Source of the DNA: JBHIKY01 sp042139015 | Lineage (GTDB): Bacteria; Bacillota; Bacilli; Bacillales; Marinococcaceae | Direction of reading: 5' to 3' | DNA length: 64,000 nt | Assembly (NCBI RefSeq): GCF_042139015.1 | Contig: NZ_JBHIKY010000021.1 | Coordinates: forward strand, 5,736 to 69,735 | Part shown: positions 32,746 to 41,501 of the stretch, one piece after another | How positions within the stretch are numbered: position 1 is the stretch's first letter | Layout of the letters: every line of letters starts with the position of its first letter | Made by a program: the position numbers and the translations under genes | The notes under the pieces: generated by a model | The model's database searches: none | Seen by the model: only the letters and a program-made list of their open reading frames with translations | What the model was told of the DNA's origin: nothing

Positions 32746-34818
32746 ATGATAGACGAACAAACCAGATTCTGTGCGGAGCAGTATATTCGAGAGCATGTAT
32801 CGGCAGCTGTCTGTGATGAGGCAGGTAACTGGACCCTCCTTTCCCGATCAGTCGAAGAAGAGCTTTTATTTGATCATGACACTGTCCGTGTGTCTGTAGA
32901 ATTGGAAGAAAAGAAAAATATTTCTTTCGTTTCTGTAAAAGCAGCGTGGAAAAATAAGCGTTCGTTCGCCCGGCATCGCTCTTTTTTTCCGGAAAAAGGT
33001 CTCGTACTCCAATTAAGAGGCATGGATGTACCAGAACAGCTGTTAGCACATTATCGACATAAGGACTGGTGGACAAGGCCGTATTTTGAAACGAACTGGG
33101 AAAGAATACCTAAACGAACGCAATCGTTACTATATAAAGAAGAAAATGAATTTATCGGATTTCTCCCTTTTTGTGATGAAACATACACATCCGATTTGCA
33201 GGGTGCCGACGGAGGCATTGATATTTGTCTGTCCTCCTATGAAGGAGGACGGGATGAATGTTTTGCGGTTTCCTTTGCTTTCGGTTCGGGTTCAGATCCT
33301 TTTCAGCTGATGGAACAGCTGGCAGAGGCAGTCACCGAAAGGAAGGGGACCGGAAATATCCGCGGGAATAAAGAGTATCCAGAACTACTGGAGTACCTTG
33401 GATGGTGCAGCTGGGATGCCTTTTATCAGGACGTTCATGCAGAGGGAATTTTGAAGAAAGCCTCAGAATGGAAAGAAAAACAACTTCCGGTAAAATGGGT
33501 AATGATTGATGATGGATGGTCTCAGCTGCGTGATGGACAGCTAAACGGGTTCCATGCCGATACAGAGAAGTTTCCCGAGGGATTGAAAGGAATCACGAGC
33601 ATTCTGAAAAGTCAGTATGGCGTCCAAGACGTAGGTGTGTGGCATACGCTTGCCGGCTACTGGGGAGGGGTCCATCCGGAAGGAGAGGCTTACCGCCAGG
33701 CTGCATCTTACTTAAAAGAAACAGCTCATCATAAGTACATTCCTCACCCGGATGCCGGGCGGGGGTTTGGGTTTTGGAATATGTGGCATGACCAACTGCG
33801 CCGGCAGGGGATTGATTTTATTAAAGTGGACGGGCAGAGTGCCATTGCTAACTTTCTTATGCATCAGGAAGCGATCGGTAAGGCTGCATTTGGCACTCAC
33901 CATGCTTTGGAAGCTTCCGCTGGAATTTACTTTAATCAGACCGTCATTAATTGTATGGGGATGGCTGGGGAAAATATCTGGAACCGCCCACAGTCATCGG
34001 TAGCGAGAAGCAGTGATGATTTTGTGCCGGAGGATGAGATGGGATTTGCAGAGCATGCGCTCCAAAACGTTTACAACTCGTTCTATCACGGAGAATTGTA
34101 CTGGGGAGACTGGGATATGTTCTGGTCTAAGCATAAAGACGCCTGGCGCCATGCGCTGCTTAGGGCTGTAAGTGGTGGTCCCATATATACAAGTGATGCA
34201 GTAGGAGAAACAGATGCACATGTTCTCTCTCCTCTCCATCTGAAAAATGGACGTATACTCCGCTGTGATCTGCCGGGGAGGCCGACTAGAGATGTGCTGA
34301 TGCACGATCCTTTAGAAGAAGAGTCTATATGGAAGGTATGGAATAGATGCGGATCGGCCGGGGTTGTTGCCGCTTTTCATATACACCCGGACGCTGAATC
34401 AGTTAAAGGCGCAACAGGACCGCAGGATATAGTGTGGGAGAGGGAGCAGCGGCAATTTATCGTCTACAGCTGGGACGAAAAAAAAGCTCAACAGTGTTCC
34501 CCCGGGGAAAAGCTGCAAGTATCCCTGGCACAGAAAGAGCAGAAGCTGTTTTTATATTATCCTAAATTACATGAGATAACTCCTATTGGGCTCGAAGATA
34601 AATATATGGCACCTGTAACCTTTTCTATCCTGCAGGAACTTCCGAACAGAGTGATCGTAGAGGTCAGGGAAGCAGGCAGCTTTCTATTTGCGGCAGACAG
34701 AGATCCGGCCGAAATTCAGCTGAATGGCACCCCTATATCCTGGAGTGCTGGAAATGGAACTTATAACGTAAAGATTGAACCTCAGGATGAGGCCCTTATA
34801 CTGGAGATAAAACTTTAG
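32746..34818 (+). CDS. Sip1/raffinose-synthase-related glycoside hydrolase (GH36 type)
   Basis: A 690-residue protein of the Sip1-related alpha-galactosidase/raffinose-synthase family. After a ~180-residue beta domain comes the barrel: YLGWCSWDAFYQDV, VKWVMIDDGWSQ, GIDFIKVDGQSA (catalytic nucleophile Asp, about residue 363), ENIWNRPQSSVARSSDD (acid/base region) and WGDWDMFWSKH. No signal peptide. Plant members transfer galactose; bacterial members are poorly characterised, so alpha-galactosidase activity is only a family guess. GGAGG lies upstream. It is the third intracellular glycosidase of the locus. Confidence 0.85.
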   Translation: MIDEQTRFCAEQYIREHVSAAVCDEAGNWTLLSRSVEEELLFDHDTVRVSVELEEKKNISFVSVKAAWKNKRSFARHRSFFPEKGLVLQLRGMDVPEQLLAHYRHKDWWTRPYFETNWERIPKRTQSLLYKEENEFIGFLPFCDETYTSDLQGADGGIDICLSSYEGGRDECFAVSFAFGSGSDPFQLMEQLAEAVTERKGTGNIRGNKEYPELLEYLGWCSWDAFYQDVHAEGILKKASEWKEKQLPVKWVMIDDGWSQLRDGQLNGFHADTEKFPEGLKGITSILKSQYGVQDVGVWHTLAGYWGGVHPEGEAYRQAASYLKETAHHKYIPHPDAGRGFGFWNMWHDQLRRQGIDFIKVDGQSAIANFLMHQEAIGKAAFGTHHALEASAGIYFNQTVINCMGMAGENIWNRPQSSVARSSDDFVPEDEMGFAEHALQNVYNSFYHGELYWGDWDMFWSKHKDAWRHALLRAVSGGPIYTSDAVGETDAHVLSPLHLKNGRILRCDLPGRPTRDVLMHDPLEEESIWKVWNRCGSAGVVAAFHIHPDAESVKGATGPQDIVWEREQRQFIVYSWDEKKAQQCSPGEKLQVSLAQKEQKLFLYYPKLHEITPIGLEDKYMAPVTFSILQELPNRVIVEVREAGSFLFAADRDPAEIQLNGTPISWSAGNGTYNVKIEPQDEALILEIKL

Positions 34819-34824
34819 AAATGG

Positions 34825-35892
34825 ATGTGCAGACATATGGATACGAAAAAACTACGGGTAGGAATCATTGGGGCTGGAGGAATTGCAGTAAATGCCCATC
34901 TGCCAAATTATGAAAAGTGCCTGGAAAAAATACAACTTACTGCTATTGCCGATGTAGCAAAGGAAAAAGCAATAGCAGCAGCAGAGATGTTTCACATTGA
35001 CAGTGCTTACGATAATTATGAAGAAATGCTGAAAAATGAAGAACTGGATGCTGTCAGCATATGCACACCTAATAAATTCCATGCCCCGGCAGCGATTGCT
35101 GCTCTGGAGGCAGGATGTCATGTATTGTGTGAAAAGCCGCCGGCCATAACGGTGGATGAAGCAGAGGCAATGACAGCAGCGGCGGAAAAAGCAGGTAGAA
35201 TTTTAACTTATGGCTTTCATTTCCGTCACACCCAGCAGGTCGCTGCCCTGAAAAGATATATTGATGCTGATGAGCTCGGCGATATTTACGCAGCTCAGGT
35301 AACAGCAGTCCGCCGCCGCGGTATACCGGGATGGGGAGTGTTTACGAATAAAGAACTGCAGGGCGGCGGACCGCTTATAGATATCGGTGTGCATATGCTC
35401 GACTCTGCCCTATACTTAATGGGTTACCCAAAACCGGAAACGGTTCTGGCAGCCTCTTATCAAAAGCTCGGAAATAAAAAAGGGGTCGGCGTCATGGGTG
35501 ATTGGGATTGGGAAAATTTCTCGATAGAGGATATGGCACGTGGAATGATTTTATTTGAAAATGGAGCCTCTTTAACAATAGAAACAGCCTTTGCTGCAAA
35601 TGTAGAGAAATTGGACGTGATGGATGTATCCCTGATGGGTGAAAAAGGCGGAGCGGATTTATTTCCACTGCAAATTTATCAAGAAAAACATGGTACACTT
35701 GTTAATACAACACCAGCTTATCTACCGAAAACAAACGAACATGAACTAGAGATCACACGTTTTGTAGATGCGTGTCTTACAGGGTCCATTCCGCTTAGTA
35801 CTCCAGAACAAGGGCTCTATCTCCAACAGATTATCCACGCGATCTACACATCTGCAGAGCGCGGAGAAGCTGTTAAAATCAGCGAACTTTAA
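34825..35892 (+). CDS. Gfo/Idh/MocA-family dehydrogenase (copy 3)
   Basis: Third dehydrogenase of the locus, 355 residues. The nucleotide motif is IIGAGGIAVNAH (residues 14-25), followed by HVLCEKPPAI (catalytic Lys) and the substrate-domain GGGPLIDIGVHMLDSALY. The start is uncertain: ATG 34825 or ATG 34837, neither with a clear ribosome site, but the GH36 stop is only six bases upstream so reinitiation is likely. It ends the carbohydrate locus, which is closed by a hairpin at 35979. Confidence 0.9.
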   Translation: MCRHMDTKKLRVGIIGAGGIAVNAHLPNYEKCLEKIQLTAIADVAKEKAIAAAEMFHIDSAYDNYEEMLKNEELDAVSICTPNKFHAPAAIAALEAGCHVLCEKPPAITVDEAEAMTAAAEKAGRILTYGFHFRHTQQVAALKRYIDADELGDIYAAQVTAVRRRGIPGWGVFTNKELQGGGPLIDIGVHMLDSALYLMGYPKPETVLAASYQKLGNKKGVGVMGDWDWENFSIEDMARGMILFENGASLTIETAFAANVEKLDVMDVSLMGEKGGADLFPLQIYQEKHGTLVNTTPAYLPKTNEHELEITRFVDACLTGSIPLSTPEQGLYLQQIIHAIYTSAERGEAVKISEL

Positions 35893-35978
35893 GAATATAA
35901 ACTGGGAAAGTCCGGAAAAGAGCAAGCTTTTACTCCGTCAATCAGCCAATTTAAATTTGGTGAAGGTTAGAGCTCGGG

Positions 35979-36012
35979 CACTTATCTGTTATCAGGTAAG
36001 TGTTCTTTTCTG
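35979..36012 (+). terminator. Terminator closing the carbohydrate locus
   Basis: CACTTATC (35979-35986) pairs with GGTAAGTG (35995-36002), then TTCTTTTCT. It is about 90 bases after the last dehydrogenase. The rest of the 307-base gap to the next gene holds nothing else recognisable. Confidence 0.6.
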
Positions 36013-36199
36013 CTAAAAAACTCTTAGATTAAAATACTAAAGTCCATTGTCGAAAGCAGGATCATCCGGTGGTACAATCGTTGTTGAAAGGACACCGGCA
36101 GAAGTACCTGAAAATATTTACTCGTATACGAGACGAAATCTATAAATTAATAGTATAATGAAAAAAATAAAATTTGCAGGTAAAAGATGGGAGGAAAAG

Positions 36200-36739
36200 A
36201 TGGAGAAAATAAATAATGAGACGGTTGTTTCCATTTCTATGATTAAGCTTCAGGCTAGTTTATTTATCAGCACCGTTATTATGATGTTCGGAGTTCTATT
36301 TTTGCATTCATTTATGTATGGGGAATCCACGATTACTTTCACTTTTTCCGGTCTTCTACTATTTTTATTAGCAATGGTGATACTGGTTTGTGTTCATGAA
36401 GCTATCCATCTGCTAGGTTTTCGCTATATAGGCGGTGTGCCCTGGAAGGAGCTTGACTGGGGGGTAAATTTGAAATTAGGCGCAGCCTATGCCCATTCGA
36501 AAAAAATCATCACTGTGGCTCAGATGAAAAAAGTACTGCTGCTGCCACTGCTTCCCACCGGATTATTGCCGCTAGCTGTCGGTCTTGCCTTCAATCTTCC
36601 CGTTATTTCCATTTTAGGAGTACTTTTAACAGCGGGATGTGCTGGAGATCTGGTGTTGTATAGAAAAATGCATTCCTTTTCAAATAAAGCCTTCGTGCTG
36701 GATCATCCGACCAAGCCGCAATTTACGGTTTACGAATAA
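36200..36739 (+). CDS. DUF3267-family membrane metalloprotease-like protein
   Basis: A 179-residue integral membrane protein with four or five predicted spans. The second/third span holds VCVHEAIHLLGFRYIGG, an HExxH zinc motif characteristic of the DUF3267 family (YhaJ-like putative zincins). The ATG at 36200 is preferred because GGGAGG lies five bases before it; the frame itself opens at 36158. No partner is obvious; it may be an intramembrane protease but no substrate is known. Confidence 0.75.
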   Translation: MEKINNETVVSISMIKLQASLFISTVIMMFGVLFLHSFMYGESTITFTFSGLLLFLLAMVILVCVHEAIHLLGFRYIGGVPWKELDWGVNLKLGAAYAHSKKIITVAQMKKVLLLPLLPTGLLPLAVGLAFNLPVISILGVLLTAGCAGDLVLYRKMHSFSNKAFVLDHPTKPQFTVYE

Positions 36740-36768
36740 TCGATTTCTACCAGTATTTTTTAGTAGGG

Positions 36769-37470
36769 TTATTGATATAAACAAATATGAATATTCTCGT
36801 TATGATCGATGGTCGCTAGCAGAATATCCTGGAGAGGCACATTCTTTATATTCGCCTGGTCATACAGCCATGCCAAATCCCGTCCAAGCAGCTCAAGCTC
36901 CCGCTGATTAATTTTTCCCTCTCTGATAATAACGCGCGGCATATCAAACGGTTGTACCGTCAGGCCCATATCGGCTGGTGTAAGAGGCTGATACTTGGGG
37001 TCTAAAAATATTGAAATCGTGCCTCCCGGTTCCCAGAACGCTTTTGCGACCTTTTTTATATCATCGACTTTTTCCTTTCTCAGCTCTGCTAACAGGCTAT
37101 CCAGGGTAATTCTCGCTTTTTTTAAATGCCTGTATTGAATCATCCCGTTATCAATCAAGGTGAGCGGAGAAGGCTCGAATAATATTGTGAGCATCCTCCA
37201 TTTTAACGAAAGTAAAACTCCGCCGAGGTACATGGAAGTTAATACACTTATTGTCACAAATGCCCCGGTTAATCCCAAACTTTCATCCGACAAAGGGTGG
37301 GCCATGATATTGCCAATGACTAACGCCATCACAAAATCGAGAAAGCGCAGCTGGGAAATAGAACGCTGCCCCATCACTTTGGCGATAGTAACTAAAAATA
37401 AAAAGCCAACGGCAGCACGAAGCGCCCATTCGAAGATATTCAGCGAATCCTGGTTGCTTAAAAAATCCAC
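36769..37470 (-). CDS. DUF421-family (YetF/YkjA-like) membrane protein
   Basis: About 233 residues. Three N-terminal membrane segments (ALRAAVGFLFLVTIAKVMG, ALVIGNIMAHPL, GAFVTISVLTSMYLGGV) precede a soluble alpha/beta DUF421 domain (PSPLTLIDNGMIQYRHLKKARI, then the ELLGRDLAWLYDQ tail). Spore-former YetF-like proteins of this family sit in the inner spore membrane in B. subtilis, but many paralogues exist. The GTG at 37470 with AAGGCAGGG upstream suits the family's short N-terminus; a TTG at 37503 in the same frame has no ribosome site. Confidence 0.82.
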   Translation of the reverse strand: MDFLSNQDSLNIFEWALRAAVGFLFLVTIAKVMGQRSISQLRFLDFVMALVIGNIMAHPLSDESLGLTGAFVTISVLTSMYLGGVLLSLKWRMLTILFEPSPLTLIDNGMIQYRHLKKARITLDSLLAELRKEKVDDIKKVAKAFWEPGGTISIFLDPKYQPLTPADMGLTVQPFDMPRVIIREGKINQRELELLGRDLAWLYDQANIKNVPLQDILLATIDHNENIHICLYQ

Positions 37471-37700
37471 CTTATTGATCCCTGCCTTCCCTTTTACCCA
37501 CAAAGCTCAGCCATTTTCATTTTCCTATTTTTACCTGACGACCAACAATTATGTACTAATTTTTCCTTATTTATGTGGGAAATGTGTGCAAAAAGGGTAT
37601 AAGTAATCTAAAGTAGTAAAAAAGCATCGGGTGATCTATTATTTGTTTACAGTACGTAAAAACCTACGATGGATGAAAAAATGAATGGGAGTCGATCATT

Positions 37701-38153
37701 ATGAATATTCGCGAATTGCAGGCTGATGAAGCAGCACCAATGGAATTGCTGCTGCTGGCTGATCCTTCAGAAAGACTTGTTGACGACTATATCAGCCGTG
37801 GTGAAATCTTTGTTGCGGAGGATGACGGGAGGCTTATCGGAGTTTATGTCCTGCTGCCGACGAGACCCGGCACAGTAGAAGTGATTAATGTTGCAGTAGT
37901 GGAGCACCTTCATGGGAAGGGAATCGGGAAGTCCTTAGTAAAGCATGCTGTGTATTCAGCAAAGGAAAGAGGATACACGAGAATTGACATCGGAACCGGT
38001 AATTCCAGCATTGGACAGCTGGCTCTTTATCAAAAATGTGGATTTCGAATCACAGGGGTAGATAAGGATTTCTTTGTTAAATATTATGATAAAGAAATAT
38101 TTGAAGATGGGATTCAAGTGAGGGACATGATTCGTTTATCCAGAGATTTATAA
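37701..38153 (+). CDS. GNAT-family N-acetyltransferase (YvbK-like)
   Basis: A 150-residue acetyltransferase. The acetyl-CoA binding motif is EHLHGKGIGKSLVKHA (about residues 69-84, R/Q-x-x-G-x-G/A variant HGKGIGKSL), with VEVINVAVV before it and LALYQKCGFRITGVD after it. Substrate unknown. It is followed by a strong terminator, so it is monocistronic. Confidence 0.88.
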   Translation: MNIRELQADEAAPMELLLLADPSERLVDDYISRGEIFVAEDDGRLIGVYVLLPTRPGTVEVINVAVVEHLHGKGIGKSLVKHAVYSAKERGYTRIDIGTGNSSIGQLALYQKCGFRITGVDKDFFVKYYDKEIFEDGIQVRDMIRLSRDL

Positions 38154-38164
38154 AGTGTGATTGG

Positions 38165-38198
38165 ACGCAATTCTTAATTAATGAATTGCGTTTTTTTC
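38165..38198 (+). terminator. Terminator after the GNAT gene
   Basis: ACGCAATTC (38165-38173) and GAATTGCGT (38183-38191) form a perfect stem followed by TTTTTTT. Confidence 0.85.
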
Positions 38199-38328
38199 AA
38201 TATTGCACATATGGACGGAAGCCGACTTTTAGAGGGAGTTCGTGTACTAATGAATAAACAGACAGAGAAATTGCATGAAAGAAAGGCGAAGACTTAAAGA
38301 GAAAATAGTAAAAAAGGAGGGCATCCTT

Positions 38329-38754
38329 GTGATGTATAATCTGACGAAAATGAAAATAAACAAGTCCGTTCATGAAGTGTTTGAAGCTTTTGTTGATCCC
38401 GAAAAAATTGGTCACTTTTGGTTCTCCTCCAGCTCAGAGCGCTGGGAGCAGGGCAAAAAAATCACGTTGATATATGAAGAATATAATGCAGAAGGACAAA
38501 TTGATATCGTAGAAATCGAAAAGGACAGAAAGATTGTTTTCGAAGATGACGGAGGACATCGAGTAACGATGGCGCTCGAAGAACTGGACACTGCTCGTAC
38601 CATTATTGAAGTGAAGGAGGAGGGCTTTGATGTAAAGGATGAAGAGGTTGTCAATCAATTAATTGATAATAAAGAGGGCTGGGTGTATATGCTGACCTGT
38701 CTAAAGGGGTATTTGGAATACGGTGCCGATTTACGGGCGGCATTAGTGAAATAA
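38329..38754 (+). CDS. SRPBCC (AHSA1-like) domain protein
   Basis: About 141 residues of START/Bet v1-like fold in the AHSA1 branch. Typical features are VHEVFEAFVDPEKIGHFWFSS near the N-terminus and GWVYMLTCLKGYLEYG at the end, the C-terminal helix that closes the hydrophobic cavity. Function unknown; such proteins bind small hydrophobic ligands. AAGGAGGG lies eight bases before the GTG at 38329 (the next codon, ATG 38332, is the other possible start). A longer frame from 38275 lacks support. Confidence 0.8.
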   Translation: MMYNLTKMKINKSVHEVFEAFVDPEKIGHFWFSSSSERWEQGKKITLIYEEYNAEGQIDIVEIEKDRKIVFEDDGGHRVTMALEELDTARTIIEVKEEGFDVKDEEVVNQLIDNKEGWVYMLTCLKGYLEYGADLRAALVK

Positions 38755-38838
38755 GTACTGGATAGAATATTATATTTAATGAGGAACTGCAGGGCAGAGG
38801 GACATTCTTCTGGTAGTCGATTCCTCCATAAAGCAAAC

Positions 38839-39028
38839 GGCAGTCTGCTGCCATTTTCTCCGAACACTGGATCCGCTATTTGCTCCAAAACCCTGTTTTT
38901 TTCGAGTCTGCCGTACATGTGTTCCGTTATTGGCCAAATAGAAAGCCAGATTCCCCTTCATGCAGGCAAATAGCGTATCTGATGTCCGCCAACCCTTAGA
39001 AAACAGCACATTTTAATTAAATAACGGA
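38839..39028 (+). repeat. Dispersed non-coding repeat, copy A (~190 bp)
   Basis: Matches copy B at 43729-43906 over essentially its whole length, with a short internal insertion, and copy C at 63704-63787 over its first part. It contains CGCTATTTGC (38874-38883) and GCAAATAGCG (38966-38975) as a perfect inverted repeat, and CCGTTATT (38924-38931) with AATAACGG (39020-39027), interleaved with the first pair. It starts GGCAGTCTGCTGCC, itself palindromic. No ORF is conserved. It fills most of the 358-base gap before the GH32 gene; the remaining bases hold nothing evident. Confidence 0.85.
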
Positions 39029-39112
39029 TCTCTTGTCAGCATCCAGCCCACGGACTAATTTTTCGGAAACAATTACAAAAAGAACAGAACTTCCATCTAT
39101 TCCCAATATGAA

Positions 39113-40657
39113 TTAGTTAGAATGACTCTCAGGCAGACTGCTGTTAATACTTTTTGATAACGTCCATTTTTCGACATGCTGAAGTTCAATGTCCCCGTCA
39201 GCAAAAAAGGCGATTCCTGTGGAAGCTTCTTTTGGATAGATGCGGGCGCTCATCACTTTTTCCCCGTGCTGCATAAATATTTCAACCGACGATTTGTCTA
39301 TGAAGATGTGAAAGTGAAGGAGGCCGTGTTTATTAGATAAAGTCGTCGTTCTTGTGCCTGTTGGTCCCTCGCCGGAATAACTGCGGTCGAGAGTGACTTT
39401 TTTCTCGAGATTATGAAAAAGAAGGGTGGTTTTCTCTTGTAATTGTTCATCTGCGCAAAAATGGATGCCGCAGCTTGAGGCTTTTTTCGGGTCGATTGTG
39501 ACCTTCATTTCGATACAGTTCCCGTTCACACCAGGAAGGGTGTTGCGCTCGCCATTTATGAGAATATGTTTGTATTCAACTTTGCTGCCGCGCAGCTGAT
39601 CGAGCTCGGGAAGAGGGAGAATGCTCCATTTATCATTATCAAATGATAGGACTCTTGGAAGGCTCATCGCGCCTGCCCAGAGCTCTTTTCTTTCCGGCAT
39701 GTCACTTTCCCACATTGTCATCCAGCCAATAACGATTCTTCTTCCGGAACGATCCACGGTCGTCTGGGGAGCGTAAAAGTCGAAACCGTGATCGAGCGGA
39801 TAAAAATGATCAAAATCAAATGTCCCTTTTCTGAGGTCTAAACTTCCCGGTGCATACACTGCTTGATGAAGGTTTTGGTAATTGTCTCCTTCCGGATTAA
39901 CTCCCTGCGGTGACATAACAAGCACGTCCTGTCCATCTAAATGGAAGAGATCTGGGCACTCCCACATGTAACCCATGTTTCCCCGTCCTCTCGCTGCTAC
40001 GCTGATAAATTCCCACGACAGTAAATCAGTGGAGCGGTATAGAAGAGCCTGGCCGATATTGTCCTTGGTTTTAGAACCGAGGATGGCGTAATAATAGCCG
40101 TCTTTCTGCCATACTTTCGGGTCGCGAAAATGGTATGGGTGTATGTCAGCATTAGTCGGAGCACTAGCGATGACCGGGTTATCGGAGAGCTTAGAAAAAT
40201 GAATACCGTCTGTGCTCACCGCTAAGCATTGGGTCTGCTCAAGGTCCTTATCGGGATCCGGGCCGGTCCAGACATTCCCGGTGTACATGAGATAAAGCTT
40301 ATTTTCGATACTAATTGCACTTCCAGAAAAGCAGCCGTCTTTATCATACTCTTCACTTGGTGCCAAGGCAGGAGGGAGATGTTCCCAATGCACAAGGTCA
40401 CTGCTTTTTACATGCCCCCAGTGCATGTCATTCCATTCTGTAGAGTAAGGGTGAAATTGATAGAATAAATGATATTCATCCTGAAACAAAGAGAATCCAT
40501 TCGGGTCATTGATCCAGGAGACCGGAGCGGTGATATGATATTGCAGTCGCCACGTTTCTTTTTTCTTTTCGTGCTGCAGCTTTACTATGCCATTTACAGA
40601 AGCATCGATTCGCTGCTGATGAGTCTTTTTTTTACCCTTTGTTGGTGACACTTTCAC
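39113..40657 (-). CDS. sacA: GH32 sucrose-6-phosphate hydrolase / fructosidase
   Basis: A 514-residue glycoside hydrolase family 32 enzyme. The catalytic triad motifs are all present: SWINDPNGF (nucleophile Asp), HFRDPKVW (RDP transition-state stabiliser) and MWECPDLF (acid/base Glu). A C-terminal beta-sandwich follows (LHFHIFIDKSSVEIF). No signal peptide, so it cuts imported sucrose-type sugars or their phosphate. The GTG at 40657 with AGGAG six bases upstream is preferred; the frame overlaps the permease gene further upstream. It is the last gene of a sucrose/fructan ABC operon whose binding protein is destroyed. Confidence 0.9.
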   Translation of the reverse strand: MKVSPTKGKKKTHQQRIDASVNGIVKLQHEKKKETWRLQYHITAPVSWINDPNGFSLFQDEYHLFYQFHPYSTEWNDMHWGHVKSSDLVHWEHLPPALAPSEEYDKDGCFSGSAISIENKLYLMYTGNVWTGPDPDKDLEQTQCLAVSTDGIHFSKLSDNPVIASAPTNADIHPYHFRDPKVWQKDGYYYAILGSKTKDNIGQALLYRSTDLLSWEFISVAARGRGNMGYMWECPDLFHLDGQDVLVMSPQGVNPEGDNYQNLHQAVYAPGSLDLRKGTFDFDHFYPLDHGFDFYAPQTTVDRSGRRIVIGWMTMWESDMPERKELWAGAMSLPRVLSFDNDKWSILPLPELDQLRGSKVEYKHILINGERNTLPGVNGNCIEMKVTIDPKKASSCGIHFCADEQLQEKTTLLFHNLEKKVTLDRSYSGEGPTGTRTTTLSNKHGLLHFHIFIDKSSVEIFMQHGEKVMSARIYPKEASTGIAFFADGDIELQHVEKWTLSKSINSSLPESHSN

Positions 40658-40673
40658 GATCGCTCCTATTCTA

Positions 40674-41501
40674 TTATTTGACGGCCCCTTCGGATACGCC
40701 TTTGATAATTTGTTTTTGTGCAAAAAAGTAACCAATAATAACAGGTATAACGGCGATGGTCAGCCCTGCAAGCGCCAGGTGCCACTGCGTCGTGTACTGG
40801 CCAAAGAAATAGAACATCTTCAATGGAATAGTAGCATTATCCTGACCGAGCATAAGGGAGGGCAGGAGGTAGTCGTTCCAAATCCAGATTACATTCAAAA
40901 TCGCAATCGTCACTGTAATAGGCTTAAGCAGCGGGAAGATGACGAACCAAAACATTTGAAAACGATTGGCCCCGTCGATGGTGGCCGCTTCGTCAAGCGA
41001 CACCGGAATGCTGCTTAATGCTCCGTGATACAGAAAAATCGCCAGGCTGCACCCAAAACCGAGATACATAAAGATTAGACCGGCCCCGTTCATCATATTT
41101 ACCTGGCCGAACATCGTCGTCAATGGAATCATAACAGCCTGAAAAGGTACCAGCATCGCAGCCACAAAAACGAAAAGAAGTGTTGTGCTTAAACGGCTCT
41201 TGTTACGGGCGAGTGCATAAGCGGCCATCGAGGAGAATATCACAATTATAGCAATACTGACGCTTGTAATCATTACGGAATTGAACAATGATTTTAGAAA
41301 TTCAAGCTCCTGGAACGCGACAACGAAATTGCTCCACACAAGCGAGTCCGGAAGCGCCATTACATTTGCGAAAATACCATCCGGTGTTTTAAAGGCATTC
41401 GTCAGCATTAAGTAAAAGGGAATCAACCAAATGATACCGAGGCCGATGCCGAGAATTTCAAGCGGCAGCTTCCGCTGTTTTGGTTCATTTGCTGTTTTCA
41501 T
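40674..41501 (-). CDS. Sugar ABC permease (MsmG-like)
   Basis: A 275-residue inner-membrane permease, full length, six predicted spans. EAA coupling loop: LDEAATIDGANRFQMFWFVIFP (about residues 172-193), with the end KQIIKGVSEGAVK typical of MsmG/MalG proteins. It shares one base with the upstream permease's stop region. It probably cannot work because the binding protein is lost and its partner is truncated. Confidence 0.9.
   Translation of the reverse strand: MKTANEPKQRKLPLEILGIGLGIIWLIPFYLMLTNAFKTPDGIFANVMALPDSLVWSNFVVAFQELEFLKSLFNSVMITSVSIAIIVIFSSMAAYALARNKSRLSTTLLFVFVAAMLVPFQAVMIPLTTMFGQVNMMNGAGLIFMYLGFGCSLAIFLYHGALSSIPVSLDEAATIDGANRFQMFWFVIFPLLKPITVTIAILNVIWIWNDYLLPSLMLGQDNATIPLKMFYFFGQYTTQWHLALAGLTIAVIPVIIGYFFAQKQIIKGVSEGAVK

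Noticed and set aside
38651..39009. Several overlapping short minus-strand ORFs in the first dispersed repeat
   Set aside because: Not conserved in the second copy, where indels break the frames, so the repeat is non-coding.
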